Below, piece after piece: positions 50,047 through 58,729 of a stretch of 64,000 nucleotides of DNA (its first letter is position 1; every line of letters begins with the position of its first letter). The notes beneath the pieces were generated by a model. It saw nothing but the letters and a program-made list of their open reading frames with translations, did no database searches and was not told the origin of the DNA. The stretch is taken from the IMG/VR virus record IMGVR_UViG_3300042892_003562, positions 1 through 64,000 of that record. One strand, given 5' to 3'. Source of the stretch: a virus. The translations under genes and the position numbers were made by a program.

Positions 50047-50384
50047 GGCGTCTTCGTTCCTCCGAAATAAGGGACGGCGTGTCCGGCGGCGATCATCGCG
50101 CTGGCGAAGTCCGAGCCGTCCGCAAGGGTGATCTTTCCAAGGTAGCGGCCATACTTCTCCTTCTTGTCCTTGAGCGTGGTCATCACAACGCAGCGCCCGC
50201 AGAACAGGATGTGGTCCGCGTAATCCCTTGCCGCCTTACCCGCGTCGGTGTTGATTTCAGGGCAGTCGATCCCGTAAACACGGATCGGCTGGTCCTTGAT
50301 CCACAAACCAAAGCCAAGGTCGATGTCGGCGCGGCAGGTGTCCCCGTCGTAAACGCTGGTGATCTTGGCGCGGTATTCAAACAT
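50043..50384 (-). CDS. SNase-like thermonuclease
   Basis: 113 residues with the staphylococcal-nuclease pattern: VYDGDTCRADIDLGF (catalytic/metal Asp), IRVYGIDCPEIN (Arg and Glu), and KYGRYLGKI (Arg). Lacks a signal peptide. SNase-like proteins appear in many phages; in a lysis cassette it may clear DNA or act in the particle. The fold assignment is firm, the role is not. Confidence 0.88.
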   Translation of the reverse strand: MFEYRAKITSVYDGDTCRADIDLGFGLWIKDQPIRVYGIDCPEINTDAGKAARDYADHILFCGRCVVMTTLKDKKEKYGRYLGKITLADGSDFASAMIAAGHAVPYFGGTKTP

Positions 50385-50472
50385 GGTAGAAAGCGAAAGC
50401 GAGGGTGATGGCGGCGAGGACGAGAAGCGCGACCAGCCCCGGCCACCAAGGCGGGGTGTTGACTGGCTCCAT
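50377..50472 (-). CDS. Small membrane protein (31 aa)
   Basis: MEPVNTPPWWPGLVALLVLA, one transmembrane stretch ending FAFYHV. Overlaps the start of the SNase gene by 8 nt. Could be a second holin-like or spanin-like peptide. Confidence 0.5.
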   Translation of the reverse strand: MEPVNTPPWWPGLVALLVLAAITLAFAFYHV

Positions 50473-50489
50473 GTCGTAATTCGAGGACA

Positions 50490-50627
50490 CTACTTTTCGG
50501 AGTAAATGATGATTGCGCGTGCGGCCTGCTCACCGTTCAGGGACCACGTTCTCGCGCCGTCGCTATCGACGGTCAGGGAACACGAGTTTAGCCCGGCTAA
50601 AGAGGCGAGGATGAGGAGTGTTTTCAT
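50490..50627 (-). CDS. Small lipoprotein (45 aa)
   Basis: MKTLLILASLAGLNSCSLTV is a lipoprotein signal with a Cys after LNS (imperfect lipobox), followed by a 29-residue polar end. This is the size of an o-spanin (Rz1-like) and it lies in the lysis cassette, but no i-spanin was identified beside it. A symmetric 15-bp element lies in codons 9-14. Confidence 0.55.
   Translation of the reverse strand: MKTLLILASLAGLNSCSLTVDSDGARTWSLNGEQAARAIIIYSEK
50587..50601 (-). repeat. 15-bp dispersed element inside the lipoprotein gene
   Basis: Symmetric class; encodes part of the signal peptide (LAGLN). Confidence 0.85.
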
Positions 50628-50628
50628 G

Positions 50629-51009
50629 TCAGTGCTTGTAGAATTTTCCGCCAAACATCCGGACGGCGGAGTGGATCGTGTGGCGCTTCAACCACGGAAC
50701 CTCGATGTTATACATCGCCTCCAGAAACAAATAATCAGCGCACTCGCGGGAGAGCGGATAGACCGCCGTGCTCTCCGGCGAGTAGAGGAAGTCATGCAGG
50801 AGGGCTGCGGGGAAATAACCGCCGAACGGCGACATGATGTTCCAGAACGCACGCGGAATGCTCGCCCCGTCCGTCTCGAACCCGGCGGGGACGACGATGA
50901 CGCCGTAGCTCGTCCGACAGGAGAACGGCTTGGCCAGACGGAACACCCGCGACTCGCCGCGCATTCCAGAGTCCTCAAGCAACAGCGGGTCTGGGAAGGG
51001 TGTTTTCAT
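50629..51009 (-). CDS. DUF1353 family protein
   Basis: 126 residues with the family signature GVIVVPAGFETDGASIPRAFWNIMSPFGGYFPAALLHDFLYSPES. DUF1353 proteins are common in phages near lysis genes and have a metal-site-like H-D pair (ALLHDFLY). Activity unknown. It overlaps the holin-like gene by 4 nt. Confidence 0.85.
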   Translation of the reverse strand: MKTPFPDPLLLEDSGMRGESRVFRLAKPFSCRTSYGVIVVPAGFETDGASIPRAFWNIMSPFGGYFPAALLHDFLYSPESTAVYPLSRECADYLFLEAMYNIEVPWLKRHTIHSAVRMFGGKFYKH

Positions 51010-51419
51010 TCAGCCAGTTTTTTGAACCATTTCTCTGCCAGCGCGGGGGCGGACCGCTCGATGCAAAGAAGGAACGCATAGCCCACAAAAAACGTCCCGA
51101 TGCAAGTGAGCGAGGACAAGCCACCGAGCGATATGATGTCCGTCTCGGTGAGCTGATCGAACCCGAGTTTGTGGACGATGGGGCGCGTGGCGAGGATGCC
51201 GCCGAGGATCGCAAAACCGCAGCGACCGATGGACAGCCGGATGGTTTCGTCAGCCCGCTTGAACATGAGCGCGAGGAAGCCCGATGTCATGGAGCTGGCG
51301 GCGAGCGTCACGTAGAGCCAGCGGGCTTCGCCGGAAGTCATGATGGCTCCCATCATCGAGAATCCAGTGCCTAGCAGAGAAGTGACGCCGAAGAAGACTT
51401 TTTCGTGGAAGGAGTTCAT
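51006..51419 (-). CDS. Holin-like membrane protein (137 aa)
   Basis: Four hydrophobic segments (about 8-28 FFGVTSLLGTGFSMMGAIM, 33-52 WLYVTLAASSMTSGFLALMF, 65-83 GRCGFAILGGILATRPIV, 97-120 SLGGLSSLTCIGTFFVGYAFLLC) and a charged C-terminus (AEKWFKKLAE). Membrane layout and location with a cell-wall enzyme, lipoprotein and DUF1353 fit a class I-like holin. Confidence 0.7.
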   Translation of the reverse strand: MNSFHEKVFFGVTSLLGTGFSMMGAIMTSGEARWLYVTLAASSMTSGFLALMFKRADETIRLSIGRCGFAILGGILATRPIVHKLGFDQLTETDIISLGGLSSLTCIGTFFVGYAFLLCIERSAPALAEKWFKKLAE

Positions 51420-51454
51420 TGGAGGAGATGGGTGCTAAAGGGTGGGGTCTGGGA

Positions 51455-53467
51455 TCAATAAACGATCATTAGTTGCCCGGTGGACGTCTTGTAAACATCG
51501 CCAGCAACTAACCCTCCAGATAGTGCAGCGGCGTTGTCGGCGTAGGTAGTGGGGGCGGTGACGAAGTTGAGGACACCCGAAGCCTTGATCTTAACGCGGA
51601 GCGTCTGCGCTGTCGTTCCTGTCTCTGTACCAAACCCCAAAGATCCTCCCGACTTTCCTAAAATCACCGAATCACCGGGAACCGCCCCAGAGAAGGAGCT
51701 TGTAGCTAGCGCGAAAACGAATCGGGACGCTTGGCCGGAATCAGCTCCTGTTCTAATTCTAATGCTAGGGTTTGTTGCGTTTTCAATGGTTTGGGGTGTG
51801 CCCGTGAATGTGTTTCCCGAAGTGGTATAGGCGGATGCGCCGTTTGCCGCTTTATCGAAGTGATACTCCAGCAGGTTTGCCCATGCGAAACTTCCGGCTG
51901 CGTTCCGCACTCCGAAATTGACGACATCGTTACCTCCTGTGATGACGCGCCTCCACATGTGCCCCCAGGTGGCCGCTGATGCAGCCTCGCCGGATGCGGC
52001 GTTTGCCGTGGCCATGCTGTTCGCGGCAGTAAGCGTGGCCGAGTAAACGCCCGATGCGTAGGTATCAATCTTAACTACACTAGATGAGTTCCAAATTGAG
52101 AGGTTCCGACTAATCGTGCTATTTTGCTTTATTGCGGCGCCATTGGTGGTTGAAGTCACTCCGAAGAGGCAGCCGAGAAATGTAGCCTGCTCTCCCCCTA
52201 TTTCCACCGAGAAAGTATCCGCGCCGGGCGTTCCGAAATTTCCGAAATAACATCCGACGCATGTAAAAGCCCTCCCGTCAGTCGTCACAGACTTAATCGA
52301 CCTGCTGCCTGCTGTCTCAAAGTTGCAACCGACAATCGTTGTTGTTCCGCTTTTCTGGTGCAGTATTCCAATGTCTTGGGGGCCTGCAAAATCAGAGGAG
52401 ATAATGGAGCTTCCCGCCCCCCCTGCCATCCAAATACCGACCGTTCCGGTTCCAGCGACAGATCCTGCCGGGCTAGCCATGATTGTAGTGCTGTTCCCTA
52501 TCATTATGCAGCCGTAAAAATTGCCTTGGAAAACAGTTGATCTCAGGGATGAATTTGAAAACTCCTCAAGGTGCGACCCGACGTTGAATGTGCCGAAATA
52601 ACAGCGGTCGATCTCGCAGAAATCCACGCTCGCCCCCGAGCCTTCAGCGCCGCTTTGCAGCGACTCACCGCAAACCACCATGCCGCAGCTCGTCGGGCGG
52701 TATTGGTTCGTTCCGCTGCCGACTGCCGTGATGTCGATGGCTGTCCCCAGTAATGCACGGGGGCGATTGTAGGCGAGCTTGAATGAGTCGTCATCTACGC
52801 GGATCGCCCAATACATGCGCTCGACACTGAGCGGAGCGGGCAGGGTATTTGTGGTGGTGCACATCACCATGTCGCCAGTTGTAAGTCCGTGTGCTGTGGC
52901 TGCGATGACATCGGTGGCGGCTGTCGCGGCGCCGGTCACAGCGGTCTGGAGCGTGGCGGATGGCCCTATCACCCTGATCCCCTCAACCTTAAAGGAATTG
53001 TAGTCGGCTGGCACCATGATAACCGGAAGCCGGTTGGATGTGGTGGTGATTTTGGTGAAGGTTCCGAATGCAGGATTTCCCTCTCCGATCACTTCGGCCC
53101 CTTCCCAATCGAGGGTGATGGCGATGCCAGAAACGAGATAGCTCAGGGCTGGGATATACAGAGGCTTTTTTGCAGCCTTAGCTGCTGCGGTCGCTGCCAC
53201 AAAAGCGGCGGTGTCGTCGGTTATCCCGTCTCCGGTTGCTCCGTATTCAATCACATTGATAACTGGCCGAGCGGTATTTGCCGCAGTGAAATCTCCACTC
53301 GCCGCAGTCGCCGCCGTGCCGAGGCCGAGGGCGGTGCGCGTCGCGGCCGCGTCGTTGTCGAGAACGCCGTTTAGAGTGGCGTTTGTCACACCGTCGAGGG
53401 TGGCGTTGGTCAACTGTCCGCATAACGCGGACGCGGACAGGAGGAGGATGGTTAGGGCGTGTCTCAT
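51455..53467 (-). CDS. Tailspike with pectate-lyase-type beta helix and signal peptide
   Basis: 670 residues. Residues 1-17 (MRHALTILLLSASALCG) form a signal-like sequence. Residues about 68-100 (INVIEYGATGDGITDDTAAFVAATAAAKAAKKPLYIP) are the start of the Pectate_lyase_3 right-handed beta helix, typical of polysaccharide-cleaving tailspikes. Long beta-helix and C-terminal beta domain follow. The leader is unusual because tailspikes assemble in the cytoplasm. Downstream of the fibre genes. Confidence 0.8.
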   Translation of the reverse strand: MRHALTILLLSASALCGQLTNATLDGVTNATLNGVLDNDAAATRTALGLGTAATAASGDFTAANTARPVINVIEYGATGDGITDDTAAFVAATAAAKAAKKPLYIPALSYLVSGIAITLDWEGAEVIGEGNPAFGTFTKITTTSNRLPVIMVPADYNSFKVEGIRVIGPSATLQTAVTGAATAATDVIAATAHGLTTGDMVMCTTTNTLPAPLSVERMYWAIRVDDDSFKLAYNRPRALLGTAIDITAVGSGTNQYRPTSCGMVVCGESLQSGAEGSGASVDFCEIDRCYFGTFNVGSHLEEFSNSSLRSTVFQGNFYGCIMIGNSTTIMASPAGSVAGTGTVGIWMAGGAGSSIISSDFAGPQDIGILHQKSGTTTIVGCNFETAGSRSIKSVTTDGRAFTCVGCYFGNFGTPGADTFSVEIGGEQATFLGCLFGVTSTTNGAAIKQNSTISRNLSIWNSSSVVKIDTYASGVYSATLTAANSMATANAASGEAASAATWGHMWRRVITGGNDVVNFGVRNAAGSFAWANLLEYHFDKAANGASAYTTSGNTFTGTPQTIENATNPSIRIRTGADSGQASRFVFALATSSFSGAVPGDSVILGKSGGSLGFGTETGTTAQTLRVKIKASGVLNFVTAPTTYADNAAALSGGLVAGDVYKTSTGQLMIVY

Positions 53468-54093
53468 GCAGTTGTGATGTCGAGTTTGGAAAGCGCGGTG
53501 TTGTAAAAAAGGCTGCCGATGGCGAGGTCCGTGTTGGCGGTGGTGAGGTTGGCCTTGGTGGGGAGGCCTAGCAGCGTGACGACGGACGCGGCTGTCAGGG
53601 TTGGGATATCGCTCGTCAGCGCGAGCGTGCCGCTGGCGTTCGGAAAGGCGATAGCTTGGTTGGCTGTCGGCGCGTGGGAAAGCGTGGTGGCATGGGTTCC
53701 GTTATCCAGTTTGAATGTCCCACCTGTCTGGATGATGCTGCCAACCCCTAACGTGTAAATCTTGGCTCCGACTCCACTGGCATAAATAACGTTATTATCT
53801 CCAATAACGGAAATCTCGCCGTCCTCGCTCGTCAGTGTTATCGAATCTGTGAACGCTGGGCCAGCCAGCGGGGCCTTGAGGGCGAGCGCGGCGGCGAGCG
53901 CGGTGTTGTCGGCTGGCACGCCGCCGAGGTCCGCGAAGTCGGAGGCTCCGCCAGCAACCACGGGCATCCAGCGAACCTTGGTCGAGTTGAACCACCACTC
54001 CCCACCGTTGACCGAGTCAGTCCAAGGGGCTTCGAGGGTGTAAGTGGTGCGCGAAGGAGTGCTTGCGGCGGTTGGAAAATTGATTGCGGCCAT
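53464..54093 (-). CDS. Tail-fibre protein (209 aa)
   Basis: N-terminal WNGGEWWF-type segment, then a fibre repeat (DNTALAAALALKAPLAGPAFTDSITLTSEDGEISVIG). A beta domain and a C-terminal attachment-like region (ALTSDIPTLTAASVVTLLG...LTTANTDLAIGSLFYNTALSKLD) follow. This layout is common in fibres that trimerise. Overlaps the tailspike gene by 4 nt. Confidence 0.65.
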   Translation of the reverse strand: MAAINFPTAASTPSRTTYTLEAPWTDSVNGGEWWFNSTKVRWMPVVAGGASDFADLGGVPADNTALAAALALKAPLAGPAFTDSITLTSEDGEISVIGDNNVIYASGVGAKIYTLGVGSIIQTGGTFKLDNGTHATTLSHAPTANQAIAFPNASGTLALTSDIPTLTAASVVTLLGLPTKANLTTANTDLAIGSLFYNTALSKLDITTA

Positions 54094-54099
54094 GGCGGG

Positions 54100-55380
54100 T
54101 TAAAGGGTGGGGTCTGCGGCGACGGTGACGGTGTAGCCGGTGGGAGAAACTAGGTTTGCCAGAGTGATGGCGTTAGCGTCGGCTTCCGAGATCATCGCGT
54201 TGAGCAATTCATTTCCGCCTGATCCCATCCATGTGCATGGCCCCGAATTCGCTGTGAACCAGCAGGTGATCAGAACCGGGTCGCCATTAACCACGGCAAA
54301 ACACGGACTCCCTGAATCGCCTCCAACTATGGACACCCACAGCCCCGGCTTTGTGGCAACATAGGGGTGCAGAGCAGCGGCTATGTCTGCGTGCAAAATC
54401 GCGACACTCTGATTCCCTGTGATGGGTATCGCTCCGTATGTCGTTGGTTGCGCTTGCGAATAAGCGGTAATCGGGTCGCCAAAAAGACTCAAACCGACCT
54501 GTCGGTTCTTGTTCAAGGATAGCAACAATCCCCCAGAATAGGACGTGCCATCAACCACTTGCGTGATCCAGTCGTCCGCCACTTTAACGGGGTTGCACCC
54601 TGTTGGCGAAGCATCCAATAAAAGGACTTTCTGATCCCTGAAATTTCCTGACGCTCCGACAACCCTCCTTGTCCTCACTACGCCTCCGGGTGTCACAAAT
54701 CGCACGTAGTCCGCTCTGCCTTGATACGTCGTGTCCGCGGGCGAATAGTGGTTCGCCACGACGATGTGACGCGGAGTGATGAGAGTGCCCGGACGCTGCG
54801 TTGTGTAATAGGAATCCGATCCGTGACTTGTTCCCACTGACAGGCACGACAGGTCAACGGCTCTTGCCCAGCAATTCGCATTCCGCGTGTAGGTGGCGGA
54901 AGCGTGGTTGATCACACCATAATACCCCAATTCTTGTTTCAGTGGGTCGGAATCAATCAGTGTTTCAACTTCTCCCTGCAATGCGGCGGAAACAGTGCCT
55001 GCCGCATACCCCAAAAACTCCCGCTTCGCACCGCTGCTGATCGGCATTCCGTAGCTCAAAACGCTTCGCGCCTCTCCGAGCTGAAACTCGATTTCACCAA
55101 GGCCAACGCCTCCCGCACGGGCCAGTACATAATCTTCACCCAGCGTCGCCACGGATGGAGTTAAGTTTGTGACAGTAGCTCCTAGCATCGGTGTCACTAA
55201 ATAATTCGTCCACGTGTCCGCGCCGCCCGACTCATCGACCTCGGAGTCAAAAAACAACGTCGGTGCTGGCCCGGTCCCACCGGACGACGCCGGGACTTCA
55301 ATAAGTGTCCCAAGCCCATCGGAGGGATAGCTTGCTGTCCTGACCTCCACGGTCGATTCGTTTGACTGGATCAGGATCAT
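54100..55380 (-). CDS. Trypsin-like serine protease in the tail module
   Basis: 426 residues. GTLITPRHIVVANHYSP (about 197-213) is the catalytic-His region (replacing TAAHC), FRDQKVLLLDASPTG (about 248-262) is a candidate Asp region, and WVSIVGGDSGSPCFAVVNGDPVLITCWF (about 348-375) holds the nucleophile Ser in GDSGSP. A roughly 180-residue N-terminal domain precedes. Chymotrypsin-fold proteases are rare in phage particles. It may cut a head or fibre protein, or host surface protein. The triad is only inferred from motifs. Confidence 0.7.
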   Translation of the reverse strand: MILIQSNESTVEVRTASYPSDGLGTLIEVPASSGGTGPAPTLFFDSEVDESGGADTWTNYLVTPMLGATVTNLTPSVATLGEDYVLARAGGVGLGEIEFQLGEARSVLSYGMPISSGAKREFLGYAAGTVSAALQGEVETLIDSDPLKQELGYYGVINHASATYTRNANCWARAVDLSCLSVGTSHGSDSYYTTQRPGTLITPRHIVVANHYSPADTTYQGRADYVRFVTPGGVVRTRRVVGASGNFRDQKVLLLDASPTGCNPVKVADDWITQVVDGTSYSGGLLLSLNKNRQVGLSLFGDPITAYSQAQPTTYGAIPITGNQSVAILHADIAAALHPYVATKPGLWVSIVGGDSGSPCFAVVNGDPVLITCWFTANSGPCTWMGSGGNELLNAMISEADANAITLANLVSPTGYTVTVAADPTL

Positions 55381-56789
55381 CAGAGGTATTTATAGGTCCA
55401 CTTTGCGCTAGCGGAAATAGCACCAACCAAAGCCACGCTGGATTTTTTCACCCAAATCCCAAATTCTAAAACACCCGCAACGCCTATGACGTAAGGATCG
55501 GTGGCAAAATCAAAAACCGCAGCAAGCGATCCAGAGCTTGGACTCCCTGCGGTGGTAGGATAACTGCTGCACACCGCCTTTGAGTCCGATGAGCACGACA
55601 TATCAGCGCCCACTAATGTGGTGAAGTTCAAAATCACCACTCCTTTGTAGGAGTGAGTCCTATTAAGGGACGCGGGCGATACCGGGGCAGGGAAATGCGT
55701 CGAATCTCCCGGAGCTTGTCCGGGGGCTCTGAAATTGAGAGCAAGGTCGGTGAGGTTTGTGAAATTATACAGGTCCGCCACCACGTCAAACGCAACTTGC
55801 AGCTGTGCGCCTTCTACCAAGAACGAGGCGGGCAGCGGTATCTCTCCCAGCTTCAGGAAATAGGTCTGGGCTGCCCCGAAATCGTTAATGAATGCCATCG
55901 CGTGCTGCGATGGGAGCGCCACGTCCTGCATAAGCCGGATACCTCCAGTAGTGGAGTTATTATGCACTACGGCGTTTCCAGCACCGTCTCCGCTCAAACG
56001 ACCGAGAGGTAAAATGACCGCAGAGGAATCTCCAAGGGAGATGCCTGATGTTGGCAGACTTTCCGGCATATACTCCGCGCCGATCCGCGTCGGGTCAGCC
56101 ACTGCTCCTTTAAGCGTGGTGGTGATCTCCGCAGCTGTTGGAAGTCCACCCGTTCCGCCACCTCCCACCACCACCCATGCGTCCACATACCAAACCGAGA
56201 ATCCGCCGGTCTCCGGGTCGAACCAGATCGCGTCTCGGTCGTCAACTCCCGGCGTGGTGGTGGAGGTGATGAGCGGGGTTTCTCCTGTGTCTCCCGTGGG
56301 GCCGGTGGCTCCCGTGAGGCCGGTGGGGCCGGTGTTGCCGGTAGGTCCGGTGGCTCCTGCAGCTCCTGTGGGGCCTGTATAGGGCACCGCCTCGCTCAGC
56401 GTGTGCAGGGGGACGCTCGTCGTCGTCTGGCGCGTCGTGTCGCGCTTCAGGACCAGCGTGCCGTAAGCCACCGTCAGGATGACGCCCGTGGTCTCGTGCT
56501 CCGCTTGGATGTCCCAGTAGAGGGTCTTGCCACCGAGGTCCCGCGTGTCCACCGGATGGAACGTCACGGAGGCGCTGGAACTGACGACAGGATCGACAAT
56601 GCCCACTCCGCTGGCGTATTGGAACTTGGCCCCGAGGTCGCTCGCCGCGTTGGACGCCTTGGCCGTGAAGATGAGCTGGTAGGCCGAGCCGGGGCTGAAC
56701 GCCGCTCCATCCACTTCCGTCTTCAACGGAATGGACACCGTCTTGGTGTCTCCTGCGTAGAACGTGATCTCCTGTGATGTGAGCGCCAT
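55380..56789 (-). CDS. Collagen-like tail fibre (469 aa)
   Basis: The N-terminal 130 residues (LTSQEITFYAGDTKTVSIPLKTEVDGAAF...) match an attachment domain typical of fibres such as BppU. A collagen-like run GPTGAAGATGPTGNTGPTGL (about 140-175) then forms a triple helix, followed by a C-terminal beta domain. The trimeric fibre is likely a receptor-binding or decoration structure. It starts 2 nt after a symmetric 15-bp element. Confidence 0.75.
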   Translation of the reverse strand: MALTSQEITFYAGDTKTVSIPLKTEVDGAAFSPGSAYQLIFTAKASNAASDLGAKFQYASGVGIVDPVVSSSASVTFHPVDTRDLGGKTLYWDIQAEHETTGVILTVAYGTLVLKRDTTRQTTTSVPLHTLSEAVPYTGPTGAAGATGPTGNTGPTGLTGATGPTGDTGETPLITSTTTPGVDDRDAIWFDPETGGFSVWYVDAWVVVGGGGTGGLPTAAEITTTLKGAVADPTRIGAEYMPESLPTSGISLGDSSAVILPLGRLSGDGAGNAVVHNNSTTGGIRLMQDVALPSQHAMAFINDFGAAQTYFLKLGEIPLPASFLVEGAQLQVAFDVVADLYNFTNLTDLALNFRAPGQAPGDSTHFPAPVSPASLNRTHSYKGVVILNFTTLVGADMSCSSDSKAVCSSYPTTAGSPSSGSLAAVFDFATDPYVIGVAGVLEFGIWVKKSSVALVGAISASAKWTYKYL

Positions 56790-56791
56790 GG

Positions 56792-56806
56792 TTTAGCCGG
56801 GCTAAA
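56792..56806 (-). repeat. 15-bp start-associated element, symmetric class
   Basis: On the - strand TTTAGCCCGGCTAAA, 2 nt before the ATG at 56789 and adjacent to a terminator. Confidence 0.9.
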
Positions 56807-56807
56807 G

Positions 56808-56852
56808 GGGAAAAAGAAAGACAGCCCGCCCCCGCACTGGACGGAGACGGGC
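56808..56852 (-). terminator. Rho-independent terminator between the 106-aa gene and the fibre gene
   Basis: On the - strand GCCCG-TCTCCG pairs with CGGGGG-CGGGC (11 bp including two G-U, loop TCCAGTG), followed by TGTCTTTCTTTTT. Confidence 0.75.
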
Positions 56853-56861
56853 CGGGTTAGG

Positions 56862-57182
56862 TTAGTGGCTGACGCGATACCAAGCGTTTCCAATCGCCCG
56901 GTAGGTTCCGGTCGTGGCGTTCGCAACGGTCGACGTGGCGGCTCCGGTAGCCGAAGCTCCGCTGTAGATGACGTCGGGACTCACGGCGGTCACAGTGGCA
57001 ACCGTGGACGTCCCTGCGGCGATCACGGTGAACTCCTTGCGGCGTCCCTTCGAGGAAGGAAGTGTCAAAACGGTGGTGGCTCCTGATGTCAGGAGGGTCA
57101 CTTTACGACTCAAAGTCGCGGCAGCGGTAACAGCCTTGATCTTGTTGTTGTAAGTGAGAAGTGGGAGAATGACTTTTTTCAT
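56862..57182 (-). CDS. Small virion-type protein (106 aa), possible head decoration
   Basis: Start ATG 57180-57182 (MKKVILPLLTYNNKIK). The body is Thr/Ala/Val-rich beta (KVTLLTSGATTVLTLPSSKGRRKEFTVIAAGTSTVATVTAV...). The gene follows the capsid gene and has its own terminators on both sides, as abundant head or decoration proteins often do. No family recognised. Confidence 0.6.
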   Translation of the reverse strand: MKKVILPLLTYNNKIKAVTAAATLSRKVTLLTSGATTVLTLPSSKGRRKEFTVIAAGTSTVATVTAVSPDVIYSGASATGAATSTVANATTGTYRAIGNAWYRVSH

Positions 57183-57208
57183 GATGATTTTAAGTAGGCC
57201 CGTTAAGC

Positions 57209-57244
57209 AGAAAACCCCGGCCCGGATGGGCGTCCAGACCGGGG
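57209..57244 (-). terminator. Rho-independent terminator after the major capsid gene
   Basis: On the - strand CCCCGGTCTGGA pairs with TCCGGGCCGGGG (12 bp with two G-U, loop CGCCCA), followed by TTTTC. The capsid stop is 15 nt upstream. Confidence 0.8.
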
Positions 57245-57259
57245 ATAACACACTACTGT

Positions 57260-58729
57260 TTAGCCAAGCGAACTGCCGTCCATGATGCGTCCGTCTGGAG
57301 CTGCGACCGCGAGGTGACGAATCACGATGCCGAACTCCGGAGAGTCGGGACGGGTGCCGTTCGACCATGTTCCACGGAACTGACCGATTGAACCATCGGG
57401 GTTGTCATCGCGGTGCTCGTAGTTGGTCCAGCGATAGCTGCCCGCGTAGTTCATCGCAGGGAAGTTGGCTTGACCCACCGAGGTGATTGGTTTTGGAACC
57501 AGCGTGGTGCAGACACCCTGATGGTAGACGTAGGAATCTTCCCAAGTGGCGGTGAGCCAATTAGGATTAGGAACACGCTTGTAAACACCCGAGGAAGCAG
57601 GAGTTTCCACGACATAGAATTGCGGAACCTTGCACCAGAACGACGCGGCGGTGGTGCCGGTGGTGATGGCAACAAGTGCAGTGGCAGTGGCGCTCTTAAC
57701 GACGTAAGCGGTCGTGGACGAGCGGCTGACAACCTCAAGTTTCTGGGAACCGGTGAGGATGGTGGAACCCTTGAAGAGGGTATAGGCAGGGGCACCGTTC
57801 AGCACCAGTGCGCCAGTGGTGGCGTTCAGGGTGTCGATGGTGGTCGTGCCGCTGGCAATAAATTCCCAGCGGTCCACCTTCTCGTCGCAGGTGTGGACGA
57901 AACCGTTGTAGCTCCACTTCTTGCCCATCGCGGCGAGGAGGCCCTCGTTCTGCGAGCTGTAGCGGAAGTCCTCGCGGACATCAGGGTCGGCCATGATCAG
58001 GCGGCGCGACTGGCGCGGCGAGGTGATCAGTGAGTAGCCTGCGGAACCACCAGCTTGACCAAGAGAGTCCTCTCCTGCACCTTGATGGTTCAGGAACTCA
58101 TAGATGATATCAGTGAATCCATTGGTGAGAATTGAGCTGTCCGTTCCACTGTATGCAGGAAACGCGGTGTTGCCGTAATCTCCGCCATCCAAGCTGAAGC
58201 TGGAATCAAGGACGCAAAGATTGTCGGCGATGCGCTTGTATTCCGAGCGGGAGCGCTCAATCTGAAGCTCGCGACCTTGGTCGGCCAGAGCGTTGATGCA
58301 GGCACCCATTTGCTTTACCCGGACGAACTTGTCGCGCAGGTTGTTGGTGTTCATCGGAGGACCCCACACGGCCTTGTGTTGGAGGCGGTAGTCACGAAGG
58401 GTTTGCGTGAACTCAACGGTATCCGAAGGAGGAAGGCCAGCTCCGGTGCCTGAAAGGTGGTTGGCGGTGTTGTCGCTGGCACTCAGGTCCGTGGCGACGT
58501 TCGCCCAATCCACTTCTTCAGCGAGAGCTCCAGTGGTGCTGGCAGCCGTCACGAGTTTGGCGCGGTCGAATTGGAAGGTTTTCTGGACCGAGGAAATTTC
58601 GTCAGACCAAGTTTCCTTGCGTCCGAGGGTGATCCAAGGGGTGGGACGACCCATGATCTTTTGATTGATCATCGGTCCGATTTGGGGTGCTTGTTGGACC
58701 ATGAGGTCCGCGACAGAATAGGTAGCCAT
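57260..58729 (-). CDS. Major capsid protein
   Basis: 489 residues. The position directly after scaffold, and the typical helical N-arm and beta sequences (SVADLMVQQAPQIGPMINQK, MNTNNLRDKFVRVKQMGAC, then CSKVPQF-like beta segments), are the basis for the call. The stretch about 290-375 is a Thr-rich beta insertion (TTTIDTLNATTGALVLNGAPA...) of the sort seen in HK97-fold accessory domains. No Shine-Dalgarno; leader reads cacctaaaattATG. Upstream lies a 73-nt stem-loop RNA. Confidence 0.75.
   Translation of the reverse strand: MATYSVADLMVQQAPQIGPMINQKIMGRPTPWITLGRKETWSDEISSVQKTFQFDRAKLVTAASTTGALAEEVDWANVATDLSASDNTANHLSGTGAGLPPSDTVEFTQTLRDYRLQHKAVWGPPMNTNNLRDKFVRVKQMGACINALADQGRELQIERSRSEYKRIADNLCVLDSSFSLDGGDYGNTAFPAYSGTDSSILTNGFTDIIYEFLNHQGAGEDSLGQAGGSAGYSLITSPRQSRRLIMADPDVREDFRYSSQNEGLLAAMGKKWSYNGFVHTCDEKVDRWEFIASGTTTIDTLNATTGALVLNGAPAYTLFKGSTILTGSQKLEVVSRSSTTAYVVKSATATALVAITTGTTAASFWCKVPQFYVVETPASSGVYKRVPNPNWLTATWEDSYVYHQGVCTTLVPKPITSVGQANFPAMNYAGSYRWTNYEHRDDNPDGSIGQFRGTWSNGTRPDSPEFGIVIRHLAVAAPDGRIMDGSSLG

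Noticed and set aside
57245-57270. Another copy of the 15-bp element at the capsid stop (TTTAGCCAAGCGAAC)
   Set aside because: Only the left half matches; the right half differs at several positions, so it was not counted.
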